Shown piece by piece: positions 1-7,204 of a stretch of 44,261 nucleotides of DNA (positions are counted from its first letter, which is position 1; each line of letters begins with the position of its first letter). Where the stretch lies: positions 1 to 44,261 of the forward strand of contig CAQFOZ010000017.1 of NCBI GenBank assembly GCA_948788915.1, in the 5' to 3' direction. This DNA comes from an uncultured Muribaculaceae bacterium (GTDB lineage Bacteria > Bacteroidota > Bacteroidia > Bacteroidales > Muribaculaceae). The notes beneath the pieces were generated by a model. It worked only from the letters and a program-made list of their open reading frames with translations. It ran no database searches and was not told the origin of the DNA. Position numbers and translations under genes: made by a program.

Positions 1-80
1 TTTTTGAGATAATTTCTCAAGTTGAAGAAGGAGCATAGCGGGCTATGCGACTGATAAGACTTGGAGAAATTAGCCAAAAA
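1..80. repeat. Nested palindromic element, left side cut by window edge
   Basis: The sequence folds on itself at three levels. An outer TTTTT/AAAAA pair and TAATTTCTC (11-19) face GAGAAATTA (64-72), and an inner perfect hairpin GCATAGC-GG-GCTATGC sits at about 34-49. This looks like a mobile or REP-like non-coding element, not a gene. The sequence after it ends in the motif TAAACATACTCTAA (143-156), which recurs elsewhere in the window. Its left boundary is outside the window. The pairing is seen directly; the repeat nature is inferred. Confidence 0.55.
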
Positions 81-138
81 GATCCTTTATATGAGCCAAT
101 AGAACTTAGCAAACACTCTCTAAAATTAAATTCGTGTT

Positions 139-156
139 AAAGTAAACATACTCTAA
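139..156 (-). repeat. Dispersed repeat end, TTAGAGTATGTTTACTTT type
   Basis: On the minus strand this reads TTAGAGTATGTTTACTTT, identical over 18 bases to 40783-40800 on the plus strand. The core TTAGAGTRTGTTTA is also present at 7186-7199. It lies just before the first gene of the window, as if an element ended there. Confidence 0.6.
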
Positions 157-173
157 GTTCCATGCCCACAGTC

Positions 174-416
174 ATGAAAAAACTCACCCTTTCACTATTC
201 CTGATGATTCTCGGATTGGGAGTAGTCAATGCCTCAGAGACAAATATCAGTAATGCGATCACCAACGGAACTGCTAAAAACATCGATCCTTCCGAAGAAT
301 GGTCGGAAGATCAGTTCTATGCGTATAATGATTCATTGCTTCGTGCTTTATACCCGGAAGTAAGGGAATGCCACTATCAAGATAAAATTCAGAAGGTTAT
401 CAATCAACCATTATAA
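174..416 (+). CDS. Small secreted hypothetical protein
   Basis: I do not recognise this 80-aa protein. The ATG at 174 is preferred over the in-frame ATG at 162 because it directly begins a signal peptide: MKK, a hydrophobic core of leucine, methionine and glycine, and a likely cleavage site after VNA. The mature part of about 60 residues is polar and acidic, with a tryptophan- and tyrosine-rich middle (SEEWSEDQFYAYND). It lies 21 bases before a 253-aa gene on the same strand and probably shares its transcript. Being small, exported and next to immunity-like genes, it could be an accessory of a toxin-immunity locus, but nothing in its sequence proves that. Confidence 0.55.
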   Translation: MKKLTLSLFLMILGLGVVNASETNISNAITNGTAKNIDPSEEWSEDQFYAYNDSLLRALYPEVRECHYQDKIQKVINQPL

Positions 417-437
417 AGCCTTAAATAAATTTTAACA

Positions 438-1199
438 ATGAAAACTTTTGAAGAAATATTCTCGGAATGGCATAAAGAATTCCCTTTTCTTACAAAATAC
501 TCTCCGTCTACCATTTATCAGAAAGTGGGTCCATTCCTGCTTGGGCTAAGAATAGACAAGCCCTGGGAAGAAGAATATCGTTTATTTTTAGAAATTATGC
601 CTCTTTGGCTTACGGAACGAAAAATGTTCGGTTCCGTATTTTTTAGTGACGAACTATATAATAAAAAAGGATTACAGGATATAATTGATTACAGACATCA
701 CGATTATTATTTTAAAGAAGTATTGGAAGATGCAAACAGACAATACGGACTGGTGCTTGCTCCTGAAATTCCGCTTAATGATTTAATAAAATACATTGAA
801 GAGGGATCGAGGAGAAGGTCGTGTGAGTCAACGAGAAGACTGTTTGGGTCACACAAAGCCCGTGGAATTATGGTGTTTGAACTTGAACTCGCAATTGCAG
901 TATACCTGAATAAAAAAGAGATGTTCGATGATATATGGAAAGATATCAATGATGAGTCCTCAAAATGGGATGCCGAATATTTTAAATCCTATTTGGAATT
1001 TTCCATTGATGAATGGAAAGAGTCAATGCATTCCAAATTCGACAACCGCGATAAATTCATGGAGACCGTTGAGTGGAACTATCAACGGCCCCGCGTAGCA
1101 AGACTCAACACAGCACAAATAACGCGTGTGGACGAATACACTAAATATGTACCTAAACTTTCATGGTGTGAAAAACTACGTTCATTCTTCTCCAAATAA
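438..1199 (+). CDS. Hypothetical protein, possible immunity-type protein
   Basis: A 253-aa soluble protein with no signal peptide or membrane segment. It is rich in tryptophan and aromatic residues and charged throughout (for example EEIFSEWHKEFPF near the N-terminus and WDAEYFKSYLEF near residue 180). I recognise no catalytic motif. It is followed after 3 bases by an Imm26-like gene, so the two are almost certainly cotranscribed. Variable, tryptophan-rich acidic proteins in such arrays are often immunity proteins, and that is the best guess from context. The antisense open frame inside it is a shadow. Confidence 0.6.
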   Translation: MKTFEEIFSEWHKEFPFLTKYSPSTIYQKVGPFLLGLRIDKPWEEEYRLFLEIMPLWLTERKMFGSVFFSDELYNKKGLQDIIDYRHHDYYFKEVLEDANRQYGLVLAPEIPLNDLIKYIEEGSRRRSCESTRRLFGSHKARGIMVFELELAIAVYLNKKEMFDDIWKDINDESSKWDAEYFKSYLEFSIDEWKESMHSKFDNRDKFMETVEWNYQRPRVARLNTAQITRVDEYTKYVPKLSWCEKLRSFFSK

Positions 1200-1202
1200 A
1201 CC

Positions 1203-1997
1203 ATGGCCAAGAGAATAGTAACAAAAATAGGGAATGTGTTCTGCGTGGAATTTGATAACGGGACAAAGGGATATTTTCAATATATAGCAATAGACAAGAC
1301 AATGCTGGGAAGTTCTGTTATACGGGCTTTCAAAACTCATTATCCAATTGACCGGGACGTGGCAATAGATGATATTGTGAAGGATGAGGTGGCTTTTTAT
1401 GCTCATACCGTACTTAAAGTAGGTATCGTATATGGTACGTGGTATAAAGTTGGCAAGTCTATGGATCTGGGAACTGATGAGTTGGAAAAGGTCATTTTCG
1501 GATATACACACGATACTAAATTATTCGCAGATAATCCCAAAGACGATCATAAAGAAGTTGATCCGCGATCAAACTGGATCATTTGGCAGGTAAATAAAAA
1601 GATTATAAAGGTTGGGACATTATCTAAAAAGCTATCGGAGATTGTTGAATTAGGAGATGTCGTTCCTTATTCTATGGTAAAATCAAGAATGGAACGCGGG
1701 TACTACCGAGTGTCGTCTTTCGAATACGAATTTATAAAACGGAAGCCTCGTCCGGAATACAGGAGTTATGTCCGATACAAAATAGATCAAGGTGAAATAT
1801 TATTATGCTTTTTAGGTGATGGTTTCGAAAAAGAGATAATCATCAAGAATGGCAATATCTCAAGAATTACACGGGAGGATGCGATATTAAACAATTTAAA
1901 ATTAGCTGACCGCAGACTGTCCGACACAAACTGGGAATATAATGACTTCATCACGGAAAAGGAATTCAACCAAGTATGGAATAAACAGGACCAATAA
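1203..1997 (+). CDS. Imm26/HocA-like immunity family protein
   Basis: A 264-aa cytoplasmic protein. The N-terminal half has the pattern I associate with the Imm26 / phosphotriesterase HocA family: KIGNVFCVEFDNGTKGYFQY at residues 8-27, then VIRAFKTHYP, DEVAFYAHTVLKVGI and WYKVGKS. Members usually sit beside polymorphic toxins and are thought to neutralise them. The C-terminal 100 residues (about 165-264) are less typical and may be a lineage-specific extension. It starts 3 bases after the preceding gene. The matching toxin is not in the window. The family call rests on recalled sequence features and was not searched. Confidence 0.6.
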   Translation: MAKRIVTKIGNVFCVEFDNGTKGYFQYIAIDKTMLGSSVIRAFKTHYPIDRDVAIDDIVKDEVAFYAHTVLKVGIVYGTWYKVGKSMDLGTDELEKVIFGYTHDTKLFADNPKDDHKEVDPRSNWIIWQVNKKIIKVGTLSKKLSEIVELGDVVPYSMVKSRMERGYYRVSSFEYEFIKRKPRPEYRSYVRYKIDQGEILLCFLGDGFEKEIIIKNGNISRITREDAILNNLKLADRRLSDTNWEYNDFITEKEFNQVWNKQDQ

Positions 1998-2092
1998 ATA
2001 AGTATTTAAATTTAATTATTGTGCTTATTGATTTAAATGATATTTGAGATCAAAAAATAATTTCAGTACAATAAATTTACGCTATCATTAAA

Positions 2093-2527
2093 ATGAAACA
2101 GATATACCGCATATTTATATCGCTTGGTTTGCTTCTTATTTTCCACACCAATATATCATTCCCACAATATGTGTCTTATGGTTATGATGCCACAGGAAAT
2201 CGCATAAAGCGAGAGATTGTCATGTCCACATACAATAATATCAGAAAAGCCCCACAAAAAGCCTCTGTTTCCGAATGTCTTTCGGATAGGACAATTAAAA
2301 TCTATCCAAATCCCACAAAAGGGATGTTAAAAATTGAAATCGGGGGATGGACGGAAACAGATCGGGGCTCAATAACAATCCTTAGCACTAACGGCGCTAT
2401 ACTTATTACCCGGTCTTTGACAGAATCTTCCATGACTTTCGATATCACTAATTACAGCACCGGCATTTACCTCATGCATATAAAGATAGGTGATAAAGGC
2501 ACTACGTGGAAGATAATCAAAGAATAA
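2093..2527 (+). CDS. Small YD-motif protein with T9SS sorting domain (RHS-associated type)
   Basis: A 144-aa exported protein. Residues 1-25 form a signal peptide (MKQIYRIFISLGLLLIF, cleavage near SFPQ). Next comes one YD/RHS-like motif, YGYDATGNRIKR (about residues 29-40). The last 75 residues form a type A T9SS sorting domain: IKIYPNPTKGMLKIEI, a TNGAIL strand and a closing GIYLMHIKIG...WKIIKE. The T9SS would carry it across the outer membrane. In Bacteroidales, short proteins of this layout often precede a large RHS-repeat toxin gene. Here none follows, and the next large gene is purL of purine synthesis. Either the RHS gene was lost or this copy is solitary. Confidence 0.75.
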   Translation: MKQIYRIFISLGLLLIFHTNISFPQYVSYGYDATGNRIKREIVMSTYNNIRKAPQKASVSECLSDRTIKIYPNPTKGMLKIEIGGWTETDRGSITILSTNGAILITRSLTESSMTFDITNYSTGIYLMHIKIGDKGTTWKIIKE

Positions 2528-2569
2528 CAAAACCATACAAGCCGACAACCCCAAAAAGCCATATACTGA

Positions 2570-2611
2570 TTACAAATTCTATTTACAAATTCTACTAACC
2601 GGAATTTGTAA
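2570..2611. repeat. Triple TTACAAATTC repeat, weak terminator-like hairpin
   Basis: TTACAAATTCTA occurs twice in direct orientation (2570-2581, 2583-2594), and its inverse GAATTTGTAA follows at 2602-2611. The second and third copies form a 10-bp stem with a 9-base loop followed by TATTTTC. It could be an AT-rich terminator for the upstream small T9SS gene. The two direct copies could pair alternatively with the inverted one. Confidence 0.4.
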
Positions 2612-2619
2612 TATTTTCA

Positions 2620-2660
2620 GACCTATAGGTCAATAATACCGATTATTTTTTGTAACTTTG
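2620..2660 (+). promoter_or_regulatory. Candidate purine operon promoter with palindromic operator
   Basis: A perfect 12-bp palindrome, GACCTATAGGTC (2620-2631), lies 21 bases upstream of TAACTTTG (2653-2660). The latter matches the Bacteroidetes -7 consensus TAnnTTTG. No TTTG -33 element sits at the usual 19-20-base spacing; the palindrome occupies that zone instead. This could be an activator or repressor site acting on a promoter with a poor -33 box. No binding protein can be named from sequence. Confidence 0.4.
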
Positions 2661-2683
2661 TAATCTAATTTTCCACCTTGGAG

Positions 2684-2806
2684 ATGAAGATAAATTATAA
2701 GCAACAATCGCGACAGAAAATACATCCGGTTCATGGCAAGCGCAAGTCGACTTGTGCAACATTGTGCGGGTGCGTGCGCGAAAAAATAAAACCGACAGTT
2801 AACTGA
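2684..2806 (+). CDS. Possible 40-aa leader peptide upstream of purE
   Basis: An ATG 24 bases after the -7-like box opens a 40-codon frame ending TGA at 2806. TTGGAG lies just upstream and may serve as a ribosome site. The peptide is strongly basic at its N-terminus (KINYKQQSRQK, HGKRK) and has a cysteine cluster CATLCGC near residues 24-30. The stop codon is 4 bases before a terminator stem, the geometry of an attenuator leader. It may instead be a small free-standing protein, or not translated at all. No family is recognised. Confidence 0.35.
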   Translation: MKINYKQQSRQKIHPVHGKRKSTCATLCGCVREKIKPTVN

Positions 2807-2810
2807 ATTG

Positions 2811-2845
2811 TGGCGTTAGACAAGCGTGTCTGACGCCAATTTTTG
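2811..2845 (+). terminator. Intrinsic terminator between leader ORF and purE
   Basis: TGGCGTTAGACA (2811-2822) pairs with TGTCTGACGCCA (2827-2838) with one G-U pair and an AGCG loop, followed by ATTTTTG. The shape is that of a strong Rho-independent terminator. It lies 50 bases upstream of purE, so it either ends the small upstream transcript or attenuates the operon. Confidence 0.75.
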
Positions 2846-2850
2846 TTTTC

Positions 2851-2867
2851 TTAGAAACTGTTTCTAA
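2851..2867. repeat. Palindrome TTAGAAACTGTTTCTAA upstream of purE
   Basis: A 17-base perfect palindrome (TTAGAAAC-T-GTTTCTAA). Its left half is the end motif of the dispersed repeat seen at 7109-7186 and 43487-43525. It looks like two such ends joined with the interior deleted, sitting between the terminator and purE. Confidence 0.5.
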
Positions 2868-2895
2868 AACAAACTACTTACTGCAAAATAAAAAA

Positions 2896-3363
2896 ATGAA
2901 AGCTGGTATTGTAATGGGGTCAACAAGTGACTGGCCGGTAATGAAAGCCGCAGCAGACCTGTTTGACTCGTTCGGAATCGAGTATGAAAAAAGAGTGCTG
3001 AGTGCCCACCGCACTCCTGCGGAACTTGAAACATGGGCTTCCGGAGCACGCGACCGTGGACTTTGTTCGATTATAGCTGGAGCTGGCGGTGCGGCCCATC
3101 TGGCCGGTGTCGTGGCAGCGTTCACCACACTGCCCGTAATCGGAGTGCCCGTAAAATCAAAAAGCCTTGAAGGGCTCGACTCTCTGCTGTCAATGGTACA
3201 GATGCCTCCGGGCATACCCGTAGCAACGGTAGGAATAGACGGGGCCAAGAATGCGGCTTTGCTCGCTGTCGAGATGATGGCTGTCACAGATATGGAACTA
3301 AAAGCAAAACTCGACAATTTTCGTACGGAACAGGCCCGCAAGGTATTTGAATCTGAAATCTGA
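2896..3363 (+). CDS. purE: N5-carboxyaminoimidazole ribonucleotide mutase
   Basis: This enzyme moves the carboxylate of N5-CAIR to C4, giving CAIR in de novo purine synthesis. It acts in the cytosol, usually as an octamer. The 155-aa length fits the family. The N-terminal phosphate-binding GSTSDWPVM (residues 8-16), the catalytic-loop SAHRTP with His38, and the glycine-rich AGAGGAAHLAGVVAA are all present. The partner PurK, which makes N5-CAIR in the bacterial two-step route, is not in the window. First structural gene of the purine operon; the start has an A-rich upstream stretch typical of Bacteroidetes. purL follows after 29 bases. Confidence 0.96.
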   Translation: MKAGIVMGSTSDWPVMKAAADLFDSFGIEYEKRVLSAHRTPAELETWASGARDRGLCSIIAGAGGAAHLAGVVAAFTTLPVIGVPVKSKSLEGLDSLLSMVQMPPGIPVATVGIDGAKNAALLAVEMMAVTDMELKAKLDNFRTEQARKVFESEI

Positions 3364-3392
3364 TAATCTTACTCTGAATTTATCCAAATAGA

Positions 3393-6300
3393 ATGAACAG
3401 CAACAAGAACAGAATATACGTTGAGAAGCGTCCCGAATTCCGCACTCAGACAGAGAGCCTTCGTCGCGAACTCAACGACAATCTTGGTCTGCAGATCAAA
3501 GATATGAGATTGATCTGTGTCTATGACCTCTTCGGCTTTGACCGCGAACTGATAGACAAAAGCAGTTACCGTGTATTCGGTGAACCGGCAACAGATACTG
3601 TAACCGAGACCCTTGACACAAAAGGGATGCCTTATCTTGCCATTGAAAGTCTTCCGGGACAGTTTGACGCACGGGCCAACTCGGCACAGGAATGCGTCCG
3701 CCTTATCGATCCGGATGCAGACATTGAGATCAGCAGTGCAAAACTGATGATTTTCGATTCCTCAATAGGGGAAGAGGAGCTGAAAAAGATATCACACTAT
3801 TGTATCAACAGCGTGGAATCCCGCGAAAAAAATCTTGACCGACTCGAACGCTCCGAGCGTGCCGAAGTGAAACCGGTACCGGTTCTCACCGGCTTCCGCA
3901 ACATAACAAAGGATGATGCCCCGGCATATTGCAAGGAGATGGGACTGGCCATGAATGCCGATGACCTTATGGAGGTTGTCAGATACTTCTCTGAAGAGGG
4001 GAGAGACCCTAACGAAACCGAACTGAGAATACTTGACACCTATTGGAGCGACCATTGCCGCCACACCACCTTCACCACAGAGCTGACAGATATCCGGATC
4101 GAAGACTCCATGATCTCGGATACCCTGAAAGAGACTCTGGATGAGTGGAAAAATATCCGCAAAGAACTCGGCCGTGAAAACAAGAGCCTGTGTCTTATGG
4201 ATCTCGCCACTATCGGCGCAAGATACCTGCGCAAGGAAGGGTTGCTTGAAGACCTCGAACAAAGTGAGGAAAACAACGCATGTTCCATATATGTAGACAT
4301 TGATGTTGACGGAAACCCGGAAAGATGGCTCCTTCAGTTCAAGAACGAGACACACAACCATCCTACAGAGATAGAGCCGTTCGGAGGCGCGTCTACATGT
4401 CTCGGAGGCGCCATACGCGACCCGCTGAGCGGACGAAGCTATGTCTATCAGGCCATGCGTGTGACCGGTGCCGGCGATATATACAAACCTGTTTCCGAAA
4501 CAATGGAGGGGAAATTGCCACAGCGTGTAATCACACTGAAAGCGGCACACGGATATTCATCTTACGGTAACCAGATAGGTCTTGCAACAACCCATGTGCG
4601 CGAGATATTTCATCCCGGATATGTGGCAAAACGTCTCGAGGTAGGCGCTGTGGCAGGAGCGGTGAAAGCTTCCGACGTGCGCCGCGAACGTCCGCAACCG
4701 GGTGATGTCATACTTATGTTCGGAGGCCGTACGGGACGTGACGGAATCGGGGGCGCAACAGGCAGCTCCAAAGAACATAACGCATCTTCTCTCGAAGAAT
4801 GCGGAAGTGAGGTGCAGAAGGGCAACGCCCCGGAAGAACGCAAGATATCACGTCTCTTCCGTCGCCCGGAGGTGACTCGCCTTATCAAGAAATCAAACGA
4901 TTTCGGTGCCGGCGGTGTGAGCGTTGCAATCGGAGAACTTACCGACGGTCTTGACATATATCTTGATCGTGTAACCACAAAATATTCGGGTCTTAACCCG
5001 ACGGAACTCGCCATCAGCGAATCTCAGGAGCGAATGTCGGTGGTTGTAGAGCCTAAAGACAGAGAGGAATTTGAACGTTATTGCCACGAAGAGAACATTG
5101 AAGTGCGTCATGTGGCAGATGTTACAGACTCAGGCAGAATGAGAATGTACTATAACGGTGAGCTTGTCGCTGATCTAAAACGTGAGTTTATCGACTCGGC
5201 GGGTGCACGCCATTTCGCCAAGGCCTGCATAGGAGCCATCGAAAATAAAGATCCGTTCCTGCGCAATCCGGAAGGAGAGAACCTGAAAGAGAAATTCCTG
5301 AAAAATCTGGCAGACGACAATGTAACGTCTCAGAAAGGTCTCGCTGAAATGTTCGACTCGTCGATCGGTGCATCTACCGTTCTTATGCCATTTGGCGGCA
5401 AGACCCAGGGAACAGAGGCGCAGGCAAGTGTGCAAAAGCTTCCTGTCGGCAGCCACCACACCGACACCGCTTCAATAATGACATTCGGCTTCAACCCGTT
5501 CATCAGCAGCTGGAGTCCGTATCACGGTTCAAGCTATGCTGTAGTCGAGGCTCTTGCAAAAGCCACAGCAGCAGGTGCCGATTTCCGCCATCTGAGATTC
5601 TCTTTCCAGGAATATTTCGAACGCATGCATTCTGAAATCTCCTGGGGCAAACCACTTGCCGCACTCCTTGGCGCGCTGGACATGCAGCTGGCTTTCGGAC
5701 TTGCCGCCATCGGCGGAAAAGATTCAATGAGCGGTACTTTCAACGATATAAATGTGCCGCCGACACTGATAGCGTTCGCTGCCGGAACAGTGGATGCCCG
5801 CAAGGTAATCAGTCCTGAGTTCAAGGCTGCCGGAAACCGTATATATATAATACGTCATACACCGAAGGAGAATCTTGCCCCTGACACCGACATGCTCATA
5901 GCCAACTTTGAAAATGTGCGTAAGGCAATCGAAGACCGCAAGATCGTCTCGGCATGGGCAATTACTTTTGGAGGTGTGGCGGAAGGTCTTGCCAAGATGT
6001 GTTTCGGCAACAGAATCGGTGCCGATGTCAACATGAATGAGGCTGATCTTTTCGCATACGGTAACGGTTCACTGATTGTGGAAAGCGAACAGGAGCTTAC
6101 ATTCCCGAATGCAGAGTTTATCGGACGTACGACAGAAAACGGGGACATAAAAGTCAACGGCATCGCAATAGAGATATCTGAGGCATTTGAAGCAAACAGA
6201 AAAAGATTCACGGAAGTATATCCTGACCGCAGCGGTGTGGAAGGAGATGTAGAGAATGCTACGTCGGGCAGCGACACTGTAAAATGGGAAGGTGAGCCCA

Positions 6301-7109
6301 CAGATCATCCTGTAGTATTCCTCCCGCTTTTCCCCGGCACAAACTGCGATTACGACATGACCAAAGCATTCGAGCGCGAAGGTGCTGTCGTCAAATCACA
6401 GGTATTCTGCAACCTGACCGGAAAAGATATCGAAGACAGTGTCAAAGAGATGGCCGACAATATCGACAATTGCCACATTCTTGCTATCAGCGGTGGATTC
6501 TCGGCCGGTGACGAACCTGACGGCAGCGGCAAGTTTATCGCCAATATCCTTCTCAACGATACCATAAAAGCAGCAATTCAGCGTCTGCAGAAACGCGGTG
6601 GCCTTATACTCGGTATCTGCAACGGATTCCAGGCATTGGTGAAATCAGGACTTCTCCCTTACGGAAAAATCGGAGAGCTTGACGCAGATTCCCCGACACT
6701 TTTCCATAATGACATCAACCGCCACATCTCTCAGATCGTGAGCACTCGCGTAGGCTCAATAGCCTCTCCCTGGCTCGCAGGATTCAAAATAGGAGATCTC
6801 CACAGCATTGCCGCCTCTCATGGAGAGGGTAAATTCATGGCATCCGCAAAACTCGCCGCAGAATTGCGCAAGAACGGACAAATAGCATTCCAGTATGCGG
6901 ATGCTGATGGAAACGCAACCATGACATCTCCGGCAAATCCGAACGGTTCTACCGAGGCAATAGAGGGTATCATCTCTCCTGACGGACGGATCCTGGGAAA
7001 AATGGGACATTCGGAGCGATATGGCGAAGGTCTGATGAAGAATATTCATGGCAATAAAAACCAGAATCTATTCGCCAACGCGGTTAATTATTTCAAATCT
7101 AAAAACTAA
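3393..7109 (+). CDS. purL: Phosphoribosylformylglycinamidine synthase, single-chain form
   Basis: Converts FGAR, glutamine and ATP to FGAM, step four of the pathway. At 1238 aa it is the large fused form, with the synthetase and the glutaminase (PurQ-type) in one chain. Visible parts are the N-terminal domain, the ATP/substrate motif SDHCRHTTF (about residue 215), NETHNHPTEIEPFGGAST (about 317-334), a second synthetase half after about residue 650, and a class I glutaminase from about residue 970. In the glutaminase, GICNGFQ holds nucleophile Cys1076, and HSE near the end supplies His1206 and Glu1208. All catalytic residues are intact. The long antisense frames across it are shadows. A dispersed inverted repeat begins at its stop codon. 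Confidence 0.97.
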   Translation: MNSNKNRIYVEKRPEFRTQTESLRRELNDNLGLQIKDMRLICVYDLFGFDRELIDKSSYRVFGEPATDTVTETLDTKGMPYLAIESLPGQFDARANSAQECVRLIDPDADIEISSAKLMIFDSSIGEEELKKISHYCINSVESREKNLDRLERSERAEVKPVPVLTGFRNITKDDAPAYCKEMGLAMNADDLMEVVRYFSEEGRDPNETELRILDTYWSDHCRHTTFTTELTDIRIEDSMISDTLKETLDEWKNIRKELGRENKSLCLMDLATIGARYLRKEGLLEDLEQSEENNACSIYVDIDVDGNPERWLLQFKNETHNHPTEIEPFGGASTCLGGAIRDPLSGRSYVYQAMRVTGAGDIYKPVSETMEGKLPQRVITLKAAHGYSSYGNQIGLATTHVREIFHPGYVAKRLEVGAVAGAVKASDVRRERPQPGDVILMFGGRTGRDGIGGATGSSKEHNASSLEECGSEVQKGNAPEERKISRLFRRPEVTRLIKKSNDFGAGGVSVAIGELTDGLDIYLDRVTTKYSGLNPTELAISESQERMSVVVEPKDREEFERYCHEENIEVRHVADVTDSGRMRMYYNGELVADLKREFIDSAGARHFAKACIGAIENKDPFLRNPEGENLKEKFLKNLADDNVTSQKGLAEMFDSSIGASTVLMPFGGKTQGTEAQASVQKLPVGSHHTDTASIMTFGFNPFISSWSPYHGSSYAVVEALAKATAAGADFRHLRFSFQEYFERMHSEISWGKPLAALLGALDMQLAFGLAAIGGKDSMSGTFNDINVPPTLIAFAAGTVDARKVISPEFKAAGNRIYIIRHTPKENLAPDTDMLIANFENVRKAIEDRKIVSAWAITFGGVAEGLAKMCFGNRIGADVNMNEADLFAYGNGSLIVESEQELTFPNAEFIGRTTENGDIKVNGIAIEISEAFEANRKRFTEVYPDRSGVEGDVENATSGSDTVKWEGEPTDHPVVFLPLFPGTNCDYDMTKAFEREGAVVKSQVFCNLTGKDIEDSVKEMADNIDNCHILAISGGFSAGDEPDGSGKFIANILLNDTIKAAIQRLQKRGGLILGICNGFQALVKSGLLPYGKIGELDADSPTLFHNDINRHISQIVSTRVGSIASPWLAGFKIGDLHSIAASHGEGKFMASAKLAAELRKNGQIAFQYADADGNATMTSPANPNGSTEAIEGIISPDGRILGKMGHSERYGEGLMKNIHGNKNQNLFANAVNYFKSKN

Positions 7110-7199
7110 GAAACTGTTTAAATTTATTTTCGAGGAATTTTGAGAGGAATATATAAATTTTTTCGTAATAAATTTAAACAGTTTCTAAACACACTCTAA
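7109..7199. repeat. Dispersed inverted repeat between purL and purM
   Basis: AGAAACTGTTTAAATTTATT (7109-7128) is matched by its exact inverse at 7167-7186, a perfect 20-bp inverted repeat around a 38-base AT-rich centre. The motif TAAACACACTCTAA (7186-7199) is fused to the right end and matches 143-156 and 40783-40796 with one change. The right arm plus part of the interior is also found at 43487-43525. The left arm overlaps the purL stop codon. In RNA it would form a long hairpin inside the purine operon without a U-tract, so it may affect mRNA processing more than termination. Confidence 0.75.
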
Positions 7200-7204
7200 G
7201 ATAT

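Noticed and set aside
3792..4550. A 252-codon open frame antisense to purL, and other long antisense frames in the purine genes
   Set aside because: They lie fully inside strongly conserved enzymes on the other strand. Their translations show no recognisable family and arise from codon bias.
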